DNA of 64,000 bases from the NCBI GenBank assembly GCA_029262515.1, contig JAJCZH010000003.1:1-64000 (forward strand). Direction: 5' to 3'. Origin of the DNA: Deltaproteobacteria bacterium (GTDB lineage Bacteria > Desulfobacterota > GWC2-55-46 > JADFVP01). The translations under genes and the position numbers were made by a program. Numbering within the stretch: position 1 is the stretch's first letter; every line of letters begins with the position of its first letter. Under the pieces are notes generated by a model that saw only the letters and a program-made list of their open reading frames with translations, ran no database searches and was not told the origin of the DNA. This document shows, piece by piece, positions 53,880-62,753 of the stretch.

Positions 53880-54884
53880 TTAAGAAAATTTATTCTTAAT
53901 TCTTAGCGTGATCTGATGCATACCATATAACTTCCACAAAAAATCAATTTTACTGTTGGATACAGTCATTCGGTTTATTGTAAAAGGAGCGTTCTTGTTA
54001 TAAAGTCCATCATGGGCTACAACAGCACCGATAAATCCATTTTCTCTCACACAATCAACGACGGCCTGATCGTAATCTGCGATAAGCCCGTTTGGGTACG
54101 CAAAAGTTTTGACTTCGATATTAGCCTTTTCCCGGATAACTCTCTTAGAGGTTTCTATATCTCTTTTCAGATCTTCATGAACTTCTATTTGAGTCAATAT
54201 CTTATGATCGTTAGAGTGTGAACCAATCTCTATCGTGGAAGAAGAAACCTCTACAATCTCTTCCCAGCTTATTGTCTCATACTCTTTAGTAGGCTTTGGT
54301 GGAATTGCAATACCCATTGACTCAGTAAGGTGATCAACGAAACTTTCCTTCTCATTTGCTTTGAGCCTATGATAATGAGATAAAAGCTTTTCGCAGGCTC
54401 GGTACTTTTCATTCAGTGTTTTCAGGCTTAAGTGGAAGGCCGTTCCGGAATAAATAAAATCTAATTTTTCCTGAGGGGTGTTCATTATGACATACTTAAA
54501 CTTGTCCCACCAAAACCAGTTATTATTATCTAGATAAGCGGTCGCGATAAAAAACGTTGCTGCCATTTTCTCCTCTTTTAGCAGAGGGTAGGCCACAGTG
54601 TAAAAGTCTTTATAACCATCGTCTATAGTGATAATTACAACACTCTGAGGTTTTGTTCCCTTTTTACATTCCAGCAGGTATTCTGATAGAGACATAACTT
54701 GATGTGTTCTCTTTATCTGTTCAAGTTGCCATTTAAATGTATCCCTGTTTACACCTACTATCAGATTCAGATCCGTGAACCGGTGATATAAGAAAATTTT
54801 AGGGCAGTCTTGAGCCAGGTATAAAGAGATGTACTTCAAAAAAGGAAGCTTGAGTATCAGAGATTTTATAAAGTCATTAAGCAT
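53880..54884 (-). CDS. Polysaccharide deacetylase (NodB homology domain)
   Basis: 334 residues. NodB motifs: TIDDGY (Asp-Asp), the metal ligands in GSHSNDHKIL (His-x3-His), and FAYPNG. The metal and catalytic residues are therefore intact. The N-terminal segment is basic with no signal peptide visible, so the site of action is unclear. It may de-N-acetylate a sugar of the exopolysaccharide. Locally AT-rich; it follows the GT4 gene by 32 bases. Confidence 0.9.
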   Translation of the reverse strand: MLNDFIKSLILKLPFLKYISLYLAQDCPKIFLYHRFTDLNLIVGVNRDTFKWQLEQIKRTHQVMSLSEYLLECKKGTKPQSVVIITIDDGYKDFYTVAYPLLKEEKMAATFFIATAYLDNNNWFWWDKFKYVIMNTPQEKLDFIYSGTAFHLSLKTLNEKYRACEKLLSHYHRLKANEKESFVDHLTESMGIAIPPKPTKEYETISWEEIVEVSSSTIEIGSHSNDHKILTQIEVHEDLKRDIETSKRVIREKANIEVKTFAYPNGLIADYDQAVVDCVRENGFIGAVVAHDGLYNKNAPFTINRMTVSNSKIDFLWKLYGMHQITLRIKNKFS

Positions 54885-54916
54885 AGGTAGCAGTACTGTT
54901 TATTGGCATCTATCGT

Positions 54917-56047
54917 TCATTTGAGCGTTTTTAGCAACACATCATAGATTTCAGTATACCGGTTCGCCATTTTGTAACTTGAATACTCTTTTTGAACAAT
55001 CACCAAAGCCCTTCTGCTCATTTCATTTATACTGCTATTATCTTCGTAAACCGCAAGAATACCGTCAGACAACGCTTGACTATTCTTTGCCTCTACAATA
55101 ATTCCACCATCCCCGTCTTGGAGCATGTTAGGTATGCCACCAACCCTTGTTGCGACAATTGGTTTAGATGATTGCATTGCTTCCATCAATGTTATGGGAG
55201 CTCCTTCAGTTAATGACGGCATAATGAAAAGATCAAAGAGAGAAATATATTTATTTGCATTCTCTTGATACCCGGCTAAGAGGACTCTTTCCTTCAGGTT
55301 AAGTCTATCTATTAATATTTCCAGAGCTACACGTTCTCCACCTTCACCAAGAATAATTAATTTGATATCCTTAATCTGTTGAGTCAATAATTGAATTGCC
55401 TTACATAGATAATCAAAACCCTTCTCTTGAGACAGTCTGCCGATTGCTCCGACAATGAAGCCTTCTTTACAGAAATCAACAACAACTTGATCGAGGTCTT
55501 CAGGCTTTATGGCAGAGTAATCATAAGCCGGTATGCCGTTTTGAACAACCTGCAGGTTTGCAAGATTCAATTTTTTCAATCTTTGATTCGACAACATCGC
55601 CTCATTGACAACAACTACGGTATCGATACGCTTCAGGCTTTTTGAATCGAGCCACTCATACAATTTCATTCGCGTCATAGCCCCGGCATTGGTCCAACCG
55701 TGAAGAGTTGAGACCATTGGAAGCTTTCGCAGCCTCTTCGGTATAAATCCGAAAAGAATATTTCCTTTGTATCCATGGGAGTGGAGGACGTCAAAGTTCT
55801 CTTCTTTGGCATACTTAAGTATTTTTATTGCGCCAGGAATGTTCGGGCCGGGCCTCATTCTGAACGTTTTTAGATCAAACCTTCTTTTTACTGCTTCTGC
55901 TTCCAGCGGCTTTTTGTTTACTCCAGGGTTACCGATACTACAGATGGTCGGATTATGTCCTGCTCTGACCTGCTCAGCTACCAGATTAAGAAGCACGGTT
56001 TCGGCACCGTAGAGGCCGCCACTGTCTATAATATGAAGTATCTTCAG
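54917..56047 (-). CDS. Glycosyltransferase family 4, start codon unclear
   Basis: 360-377 residues. The C-terminal half is GT4: AIGRLSQEKGFDYLCKAIQLL, FIMPSLTEGAPITLMEAMQSSKPIVATRVGG. The first standard start is GTG 55996 (LLNLVAEQ), but family homology continues upstream as KILHIIDSGGLYGAE back to a CTG codon at 56047, just after which no ATG, GTG or TTG is available. Either CTG initiates translation or the 5' end is disturbed. No good ribosome-binding site is visible. Confidence 0.85.
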   Translation of the reverse strand: MKILHIIDSGGLYGAETVLLNLVAEQVRAGHNPTICSIGNPGVNKKPLEAEAVKRRFDLKTFRMRPGPNIPGAIKILKYAKEENFDVLHSHGYKGNILFGFIPKRLRKLPMVSTLHGWTNAGAMTRMKLYEWLDSKSLKRIDTVVVVNEAMLSNQRLKKLNLANLQVVQNGIPAYDYSAIKPEDLDQVVVDFCKEGFIVGAIGRLSQEKGFDYLCKAIQLLTQQIKDIKLIILGEGGERVALEILIDRLNLKERVLLAGYQENANKYISLFDLFIMPSLTEGAPITLMEAMQSSKPIVATRVGGIPNMLQDGDGGIIVEAKNSQALSDGILAVYEDNSSINEMSRRALVIVQKEYSSYKMANRYTEIYDVLLKTLK

Positions 56048-56172
56048 GTTGCTGACCGGTACGGTGTTGCTATTATCCTATATGCTTTCATTCTATAACC
56101 TGTATGGTCAACCTGTTTTCGGTATAAGAGGGGGCATTGCATTATTTGTCCCAGGTGAGAATAATGACCAGG

Positions 56173-56763
56173 CTATTTAGGAATTTTCTTTATGTACCTG
56201 GCCGGGTTGCCTCCGGCAATTATATTAGCCTCTAAATCCTTGACGACCACGGAACCAAAACCGATAACACTGTTATCACCTATTGTCACACCCTTCAATA
56301 CAGCAGCGTTAGCACCGACCCATACATTGGTGCCTATATTAACTGCGGCAGTCTCTACTGTTGCATCTTTAGCATGTCTATCTCTTTTCAGGCTATGGAA
56401 GTCAGTATCCATAATCCTGCAATCGGCCAGAATGCATTTGGATCCTATTGTAATCAGTTCAGCAGCGCCAAACCTTGTTCCGTTAAGGAATACATCATCT
56501 TTGACGATAATTTTTGCGTTAAAACTGTGTGTAAACGGTGTTACCGTACCGGCGCAGCTCACGTCATCCCCAAAAAAAACCTTACCGGGCCCTTTAATTA
56601 TAAGCTTGCCGTTGACCCGTAACCCTTTGCCGAATTTAGCTCTCTTAAGAAGAGTAGTGTATTTGAACTTGTACCAGTGACCTCTCAGCACTGTAACAAG
56701 AAAACGACATGTGTCAACCGGATGTCTGAAAGCTTTTCCAATTTTCACACGATCAATAACCAC
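56173..56763 (-). CDS. Hexapeptide-repeat (LbH) acyltransferase
   Basis: 196 residues. Repeated [LIV]-G-x4 hexapeptide pattern: KLIIKGPGKVFFGDDVSCAG, ILADCRIMDTDFHSL and [33 protein letters not shown], the signature of left-handed beta-helix acetyl/acyltransferases, with the catalytic-type His in DTDFHSL. It would acetylate a sugar hydroxyl or amine using acetyl-CoA. It is directly downstream of a similar gene, suggesting two acylation steps. Confidence 0.88.
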   Translation of the reverse strand: MVIDRVKIGKAFRHPVDTCRFLVTVLRGHWYKFKYTTLLKRAKFGKGLRVNGKLIIKGPGKVFFGDDVSCAGTVTPFTHSFNAKIIVKDDVFLNGTRFGAAELITIGSKCILADCRIMDTDFHSLKRDRHAKDATVETAAVNIGTNVWVGANAAVLKGVTIGDNSVIGFGSVVVKDLEANIIAGGNPARYIKKIPK

Positions 56764-56772
56764 GATTCGCCT

Positions 56773-57363
56773 TCAATGTAAGTCGGCAGCACTTTCACTA
56801 ACCTCTGCTCTTATTTTAATAACCTTTGCAGGGTTGCCTGCGACGATAGCATTTTCAGGGACATCTTTAGTGACGACGGAACCGGCACCTACGATTGAAT
56901 TGTCGCCAATCGTAACACCTTTTAATATGGTAACTCGACCACCGATCCATACATGGCTGCCGATTACGACATCTTTACTATAAGTACCGTCGTAGCCGAT
57001 TCCATCAACTTTATGGTCTTGTGTATATATTAGTGGAAACTCTCCCATCATTATATGGTCGCCGAGTATGAGTCTTCCGTTACCCCTTATCCATGCATGG
57101 TTGCCGATGTTGGCACACTCACCCATTGTAATAAGGTTACCGTGCATATGAAAGTCCACACCCTTGCCGATGCCGAATACCTTGCCTGTCTTATGAAATA
57201 GGCGTCTGCATACAAAGGTCCTGAACTGGTGTGACCAGCGGCCAATAAACATCCAGCGGTCACCGTAAGGAAGCCGTATTGCTACAATATAGTAGAGCAG
57301 GTAGAAAAGAGTCTGCTTGAGACTCTTTTCCCTTATCTTTTTAAGCAAGTTAAATAACGGCAT
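56773..57363 (-). CDS. Hexapeptide-repeat (LbH) acyltransferase, second copy
   Basis: 196 residues. Hexapeptide repeats: [24 protein letters not shown] (contains QDH, where His is the likely catalytic residue), then [33 protein letters not shown] paralogue-like neighbour of the same length lies immediately downstream. The start follows the fusion gene by 23 bases. Confidence 0.88.
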   Translation of the reverse strand: MPLFNLLKKIREKSLKQTLFYLLYYIVAIRLPYGDRWMFIGRWSHQFRTFVCRRLFHKTGKVFGIGKGVDFHMHGNLITMGECANIGNHAWIRGNGRLILGDHIMMGEFPLIYTQDHKVDGIGYDGTYSKDVVIGSHVWIGGRVTILKGVTIGDNSIVGAGSVVTKDVPENAIVAGNPAKVIKIRAEVSESAADLH

Positions 57364-57386
57364 CTTAGTTCCTCATGTGAGGTTTC

Positions 57387-59570
57387 TTATGACCATAACC
57401 GAAGCAAGTCCGAGCTAAAGAGCGATTTGGAAAATCCGCCGGTTATGTCCGATGTCATTGTAGTGTCAACCATCTTCCTGCTTATAGTAAAAGAGTCAAG
57501 ACGACACTCAGGAGTTACGTTTAAAGAAAAAGCGCAGTCATAGCCAACCTCATTTGCAATACTCTCTACTGATTCATTGAACTCATCTTTACTTCCGAAA
57601 GGGTAGGCGAGTGCTGTCGGGGCCACACCGGTATGCTGCTCTATAATCGCCATTGAGGTTGCAAGTTCTTCTCTGCACTGCTCAACCGGTATAACGGCCA
57701 GGTTAGGGTGGTTTACCGTATGACTGCCGAACTCTATTCCGTTAGCGAGCATCTCTTTAATTTCATCCCAACTGAGATAGAGTCTCTTGCTCTCTTCACT
57801 TAGAGAGAGTCTACGGTAAACCTCACGCTTTAATTGTAGCCTCTTATCGTCATCGAGTCTCTTGCTGAATTGAGTTATCTCTTTAATTACCGTACTCAGC
57901 GTCTTATGATTTTCATGATCGAGTATGTATCTCTCAAGGCCCAATTCTCTTAAATCGAGCAAGTTAAACTTTGACTCGAAAATCGCAAAACGGATCGTAT
58001 CGAAAAAAAGCGATTCAGGTGTATCGATGACCGATGTTGTTATGAAAATAGTTGCCGGAAGGCCGAGTTCTTTTAGTACAGGGTACGCATACAGGTAATT
58101 GTCTCTATATCCGTCGTCGAATGTTATAAGAACCGAATTTTTTGGTAGCTCTTTACCTGTGTCTCTGTATTCGAGAAACTGCTTGAGTGAGAGAACGGTA
58201 AAGTTCTCTTTCAGGTATCGCATCTGTTCTTTGAAGTTTTCAGGGCTCTGTTCAATCTCCAGCTCCCTTAGCGTAACCTGGTTTATACTGTGGTAAGCGA
58301 GCACTATCGCTTTACTTGCTCTGCTCTTCTTGATTACATTAATCACACCAGCATGATAAAGAATACCACAAAGAAGCAACTTCAGCCTGTGTTTTAATGT
58401 CGTTTTTATCGAACCTCCTCTGTTTCCGCTTCCGGTTCTTCTAAGAGTCAACAGCTCGTAAATGCCTTCAAGCCTGTTCATCATTACTTCTATATTCAAG
58501 GTGTTGCTAACTGCCTTCTTACCGTTGCTGCCGCAACTTTTCTGAAGAGCGGGTTCTTTTAGGTACCTTAGAATCGCTACGGATAATTCTATGCTGTCAC
58601 CGGGTTCAACTATTAGACCGGATTTCCCGTTTTCGACTACTTCCGCATTACCGCCGACATCGGTTGCAACCACGGGTTTGCCTGCTGCCATCGCTTCAAT
58701 AAGAGCATTGGAGAAGCCTTCACTTAGAGAGGGAAGAATGAAGATATCGAAGAGCGCCATATATTTGAGCGTATCGGTCTTGTGGCCTGTAAAAATCAGA
58801 TAATCGGATAGCCCCAGTTGTTCAGCCTCTTCTTTAACTTCAGTAAAGTAATCCGAGTCGATGTACCCAACCAGAACAAGTTTGATATCCTGATGCACTT
58901 CGACTACTTTGCTCAACGCCCTGACTAGATATATATAACCCTTGATCGGCCGGAAAGAGCCGAGGCACCCGAGTATTATTGTAGAAGAACCTATTAAAAG
59001 TTCTTTTCTGAGAGCTTTTGCCTTACTGCGTACCGACTCTGAATCATACTTTGCAGCGTCAAGGCAGTTGTAAACAGTGAGCATCTTTTTTTCATCGGCG
59101 GCCTCCCGTGCAGCAACATGCTTGAGCACAGCATCGGAGACGCATACGATTCTGCTATAGAGCCTGTTGAGTATTTTGTACAGAAATATATGCTTCCTGG
59201 TGAGTTGATATCCGAGGTCACGCCTGCTTGAGATAACATCGGCGCGTGCGAGCCATGAAAAAAACCCGCCCCATATGTCGGCATCTTGATGGTATGTAAC
59301 AACGATACTGATTCGTTCTCTTTTTATAAACTTGTATAACCAGAACCCTTTTCTAATTCCTTTGAGACTGACAATTTTATCGAGTCCTATAACCTCGGAG
59401 TGTATACCTTTACTATTGAGGTCATCAATAAGATCCCCGCCTTTAAGGCATAAGACATAGGGTGTGAAGCGGGTTCTATCTAAATGCCCCACAATGTCGT
59501 ATATATTCTTCTCAGCTCCGCCCATCTTTCCCATCAACGAAGTAAGATACAGTATCCGTATCTTCTCCAT
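57387..59570 (-). CDS. Glycosyltransferase family 4 fused to a polysaccharide deacetylase
   Basis: 727 residues with two domains. Residues 1 to about 370 are GT4 (LYLTSLMGKMGGAEKNIYDIV; LGSFRPIKGYIYLVRALSKV; PSLSEGFSNALIEAMAAGKPVVATDVGG). Residues about 420-727 are a NodB-type deacetylase with TFDDGY (483-488) and the His-x3-His ligands in GSHTVNH (615-621). A Gly-rich linker (about 378-390) joins them. The same two activities occur as separate genes at 53880 and 54917, so this may be an independent fusion. It follows the GT2 gene by one base. Confidence 0.9.
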   Translation of the reverse strand: MEKIRILYLTSLMGKMGGAEKNIYDIVGHLDRTRFTPYVLCLKGGDLIDDLNSKGIHSEVIGLDKIVSLKGIRKGFWLYKFIKRERISIVVTYHQDADIWGGFFSWLARADVISSRRDLGYQLTRKHIFLYKILNRLYSRIVCVSDAVLKHVAAREAADEKKMLTVYNCLDAAKYDSESVRSKAKALRKELLIGSSTIILGCLGSFRPIKGYIYLVRALSKVVEVHQDIKLVLVGYIDSDYFTEVKEEAEQLGLSDYLIFTGHKTDTLKYMALFDIFILPSLSEGFSNALIEAMAAGKPVVATDVGGNAEVVENGKSGLIVEPGDSIELSVAILRYLKEPALQKSCGSNGKKAVSNTLNIEVMMNRLEGIYELLTLRRTGSGNRGGSIKTTLKHRLKLLLCGILYHAGVINVIKKSRASKAIVLAYHSINQVTLRELEIEQSPENFKEQMRYLKENFTVLSLKQFLEYRDTGKELPKNSVLITFDDGYRDNYLYAYPVLKELGLPATIFITTSVIDTPESLFFDTIRFAIFESKFNLLDLRELGLERYILDHENHKTLSTVIKEITQFSKRLDDDKRLQLKREVYRRLSLSEESKRLYLSWDEIKEMLANGIEFGSHTVNHPNLAVIPVEQCREELATSMAIIEQHTGVAPTALAYPFGSKDEFNESVESIANEVGYDCAFSLNVTPECRLDSFTISRKMVDTTMTSDITGGFSKSLFSSDLLRLWS

Positions 59571-59571
59571 A

Positions 59572-60714
59572 TCAGCCTTTTCTCGGTTCCCAGGTCACCT
59601 GCTTCTCACTTTTCAAGAAGCGTATAAAGGCGTGAGCCGAGGCGAGGTTCAGGAGGGTAAAGTAGAACGGTATGTAAAAGACAGTAGTGTGGATCTTGAT
59701 CTTTTCAAAGATAAAACCTACTCCGGCTGCAATATAGAAGAGGTTCTGGAGCAGGAACGTAATTTTATAAAATGTGCTCTCTTCTAATAGCAGGATGTTG
59801 GCCGCATAGATTAAGAGCAGGAAGATAAAGACCGCGTACCTCAGTATCTTGTGCGACATGAGTTGCCATGAGAAGAGTCCGTACTTTAACGGGTTTAGCA
59901 GGTGGCGCATGTCGCGCAGCGCGTTCATCGCTCTTAAAGAGACGCGTACTCTCATTCGGTACTCCTCACCGGACTTTGTGAGGCTCGATTCATTGAGCAT
60001 GGCGTCCGGCTCGTAAACCACCCTGTAACCTTGCTCTACAACTTTAAGTGGCAATATAAAGTCAGGCAACTGGTCCGCTCTCATCTCTACATAGAGCCGC
60101 TTTCTTACCGCGTCTACTCCTCCGTCCACACCAACCACAGAACCTATGTTGGTCTCTATCTCCCGCAGCTTGTTCTCGTACTTCATATAAGCCGAGCAGC
60201 CGTCTCCGACAGGTGTGCCGGCATCGTCGGTATAGATCATCTTGCCGGTAACATACCCTACGGTATAATCCGAAAAATTGGAGACGAGTCTTCTGATGGC
60301 ATCAGGCGAATAGATGGAGTTGGAGTCGGAGAAGATTATTATCTCGCCGTTGGTTTCGCCCATAGCAAGGTTTAGCGCAGAGGTCTTGCCGGCCCTCGGC
60401 TCCTGCCGTATGAGGCGCACTTTTTTATCCTCGTACTCGCGCACGATTTCATCGGTTCCGTCTGTTGAACCGTCAGAGACCACAATAATCTCGAGCAGTT
60501 CTTCGGGGTAGTCGAGCGAGAGTTTATTCTCTATCGTCTGACGAATATGTTTATGTTCGTTGTAGGCTGCGATGAGCACGGTAACCGACGGTGTGGCATC
60601 ACTCTTGTACAGACCTCGATTAAGAGTACGCGAGAGTATTGATGATAAGAGGGGATAGCCGAAGTAGGTGTAGAGTAGAACAAAAAGCGAGACCCAGAAA
60701 AATAGAGTTATCAT
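59572..60714 (-). CDS. Membrane-associated glycosyltransferase family 2
   Basis: 380 residues. One N-terminal membrane helix (FWVSLFVLLYTYFGYPLL), then GT2 motifs SVTVLIAAYNEHKHIRQTIE, IIVVSDGSTDGTDEIV, IIFSDSNSIY (DxD-like) and GGVDAVRK. Two to three C-terminal hydrophobic helices (YAVFIFLLLIYAANILL; FLLQNLFYIAAGVGFIF) suggest a processive or membrane-bound enzyme. It overlaps the DUF362 gene by 4 bases, so translation is coupled. Confidence 0.92.
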   Translation of the reverse strand: MITLFFWVSLFVLLYTYFGYPLLSSILSRTLNRGLYKSDATPSVTVLIAAYNEHKHIRQTIENKLSLDYPEELLEIIVVSDGSTDGTDEIVREYEDKKVRLIRQEPRAGKTSALNLAMGETNGEIIIFSDSNSIYSPDAIRRLVSNFSDYTVGYVTGKMIYTDDAGTPVGDGCSAYMKYENKLREIETNIGSVVGVDGGVDAVRKRLYVEMRADQLPDFILPLKVVEQGYRVVYEPDAMLNESSLTKSGEEYRMRVRVSLRAMNALRDMRHLLNPLKYGLFSWQLMSHKILRYAVFIFLLLIYAANILLLEESTFYKITFLLQNLFYIAAGVGFIFEKIKIHTTVFYIPFYFTLLNLASAHAFIRFLKSEKQVTWEPRKG

Positions 60715-61886
60715 GACTCTGCTTCGATCTCCTTAAAGTCAATTTTTTTGAAGTCGAGCCCACTCTCCGGATCTTCATGTATTCCAAGGCCCCTGTCAGA
60801 AGCCTTGTGCAGGTAGTCGTGCGGCATAACAAAGTCGTCTCTGGCGTCGAGTTCTCTTTTAATAATATTCATGGCAACGGTATCGAGCGCAACCGGATCT
60901 TGCGAGACGAGCAGGGTACTGGGATGGGAGTTGCCAAATGTATTCCACGTTACCGGTCCGCCGTCTTTTTTATGAAGCCTGCCGAAGAGCCCGTCCATAA
61001 CCACGAGGCGTGTTTTGTGTTTGATATGCTCATGCGCATTAATGTCGACGATAGAGTCGTGAATAATCGGCGGGTGAATGTACTCAGGCCCTGTATGGTG
61101 ATCGCTAAATCGGACCGTACCGTAGTGGTTCTTAAGGGCGCCGGAGTTAGAGACATACTGGTGGCTCTTTAGTACAGGTACGTTTATGATATGCGCAGCC
61201 TCGGTTATTACTTTAGGCAGATAACACTTTACCGGGTTGCCGGCCTTATCCCTTACGTCTGAAGACATCGTAATCTCATTGTCGAGGTCATTGGCCATGT
61301 ACGGGTTGCCTATGGTGTGGTACCAGACCTTTCTGAAGAAGTTGCTGCCGTACGGTTCGACATAATTGACCGGGTAGCTTATCCTCGACCGGAGTTCGTC
61401 ACCTATCTGGCGGGTACAGTCGTAGATAATTATATCTGAGGTCGGCACCTTCAGTACTTCTACAAGACCGTAGAGGATAGCGTTGAGAACAACAGGAGTG
61501 GTAACGATGCCATTGAACCCCATATAGAGGTCGTTAAAGTTAGGCTTGATGACGACAAGGTCGCCCTTCTTGTACGTACTGAAGAGGCTCTGCCACGCCT
61601 CCGGCTGCTTCTCTTTACCGGTGAGGGTGATCAGGGCGGTGCCGAGCATGTCCGTGACCTTTTGCTGGTTGGTATAATCGACATACGGATAGGCCTTACT
61701 ATCCCAGGAGGTTGCATGCTCTGAGTGTATAGAGACGACCCTGTTTGCGGTACCGGTAGGCTCTGAAAGCGAAGGTTTCTTCATGTTGGCTCTAGCCGTC
61801 CTGTCCGAAAGGCCGTATTTTACCATCATAAGAGCCCCGACGGCCGCAATCGAACTCCAGAGAAAATTTCTTCGTGAAATATTCAT
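60711..61886 (-). CDS. DUF362 domain protein with Tat signal
   Basis: 391 residues. Twin-arginine signal SRRNFLWSSIAAVGALMM, then a DUF362 body: KGDLVVIKPNFND, VPTSDIIIYDCTR, KCYLPKVITEAAHIINVPVLKSHQYV and the Lys/His-rich ALKNHYGTV. DUF362 proteins often carry ferredoxin-like cysteines, but here only a few scattered Cys are present, so no Fe-S cluster is evident. The enzymatic role is unknown. Export by Tat suggests it folds with a cofactor before translocation. It is tightly coupled to the formyltransferase (4-base overlap) and the GT2 gene. Confidence 0.85.
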   Translation of the reverse strand: MNISRRNFLWSSIAAVGALMMVKYGLSDRTARANMKKPSLSEPTGTANRVVSIHSEHATSWDSKAYPYVDYTNQQKVTDMLGTALITLTGKEKQPEAWQSLFSTYKKGDLVVIKPNFNDLYMGFNGIVTTPVVLNAILYGLVEVLKVPTSDIIIYDCTRQIGDELRSRISYPVNYVEPYGSNFFRKVWYHTIGNPYMANDLDNEITMSSDVRDKAGNPVKCYLPKVITEAAHIINVPVLKSHQYVSNSGALKNHYGTVRFSDHHTGPEYIHPPIIHDSIVDINAHEHIKHKTRLVVMDGLFGRLHKKDGGPVTWNTFGNSHPSTLLVSQDPVALDTVAMNIIKRELDARDDFVMPHDYLHKASDRGLGIHEDPESGLDFKKIDFKEIEAES

Positions 61887-62749
61887 TCGTAGAGCTTAAC
61901 CTTCTTATCACGTTCATTTCTATTATCGAGATACTCTGCAATAACGCCGGACTCGATATTCTCCCATGCTTTTTTAATTATATCCGGTGTAACGCGTTTA
62001 CTCAAGTAGAGGGCGCCTTTTTTCTTCAGTTTATGCCGTTTTACCGTGCCATCCTCTATACCTTTGATTGCATCGACCATTAAAGAGATCCCTATCTTAA
62101 CCACCTTTACGTACAGGCTCTCATGGTTGTCATCGGGTGATATCTCAGGGCGGCCCTGAAAGATAATATCACCTTCGTCGATATTTTTATTTATGTGGTG
62201 GACGGTAGCGCCTACATATTCTGGCTCGCTGTTATATATTGCCCACATGGTCGTCCAGACGCCTCTGTACTGTTGAGACAGGCCGCCGTGCAGGTTGAGT
62301 ATGCCGAGCCTCGGGATCTCTATTACGGGGTTTTTCAGTATGGAGGCACCGCAGACTGCGATAATGTCAGGATCCATCCTTCTAATGATCTCTACATTCC
62401 GGGGCGCATTTATATCCCTTACGCCTTCGGTATGAACGATTCTTACTCCGTCCTTCTCGGAAACAGCGAGCCCCTCGTCACCGAAACCATCATAATTGAT
62501 TTTTGCCGCCTTATCGAGATAAGCTTTAGAGGCTGACGAACTTCTAAGCTTCCTGACCAGTCCAACAGGGTTTTTTAATCTTCTTACAAGTTTATTGAAC
62601 TTTTCAAGAGTACTTGATGCTCTGTGTTGCGTCTCTACAACAACGCCCACGACATTGACAGCCTTCATCAACTGGTTTGCAAAATAGATGTCGGATATGT
62701 CGGAACTGACGATTACGACCACTTTTGCCCTGTCGTTCATATTAGTCAT
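61883..62749 (-). CDS. Formyltransferase family protein (Fmt-like, sugar-type candidate)
   Basis: 288 residues. VVVIVSSDISDIYFANQLMKAV begins a Rossmann-like formyltransferase fold. The catalytic Asn-His and Asp appear in ILNLHGGLSQQYRGVWTTM and NIDEGDIIFQ, so the N-H-D triad of 10-formyl-THF enzymes is present. The rest is shorter and different from tRNA formyltransferase. In a polysaccharide locus an N-formylated amino sugar is a reasonable product (inference). It overlaps the DUF362 gene by 4 bases and follows the radical SAM gene by 4 bases. Confidence 0.85.
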   Translation of the reverse strand: MTNMNDRAKVVVIVSSDISDIYFANQLMKAVNVVGVVVETQHRASSTLEKFNKLVRRLKNPVGLVRKLRSSSASKAYLDKAAKINYDGFGDEGLAVSEKDGVRIVHTEGVRDINAPRNVEIIRRMDPDIIAVCGASILKNPVIEIPRLGILNLHGGLSQQYRGVWTTMWAIYNSEPEYVGATVHHINKNIDEGDIIFQGRPEISPDDNHESLYVKVVKIGISLMVDAIKGIEDGTVKRHKLKKKGALYLSKRVTPDIIKKAWENIESGVIAEYLDNRNERDKKVKLYE

Positions 62750-62753
62750 CGAT

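Noticed and set aside
57110-57130. TTGGCACAC inside an acyltransferase gene, a sigma-54-like -24 element
   Set aside because: It is inside a coding region and has no correctly spaced TTGC element.
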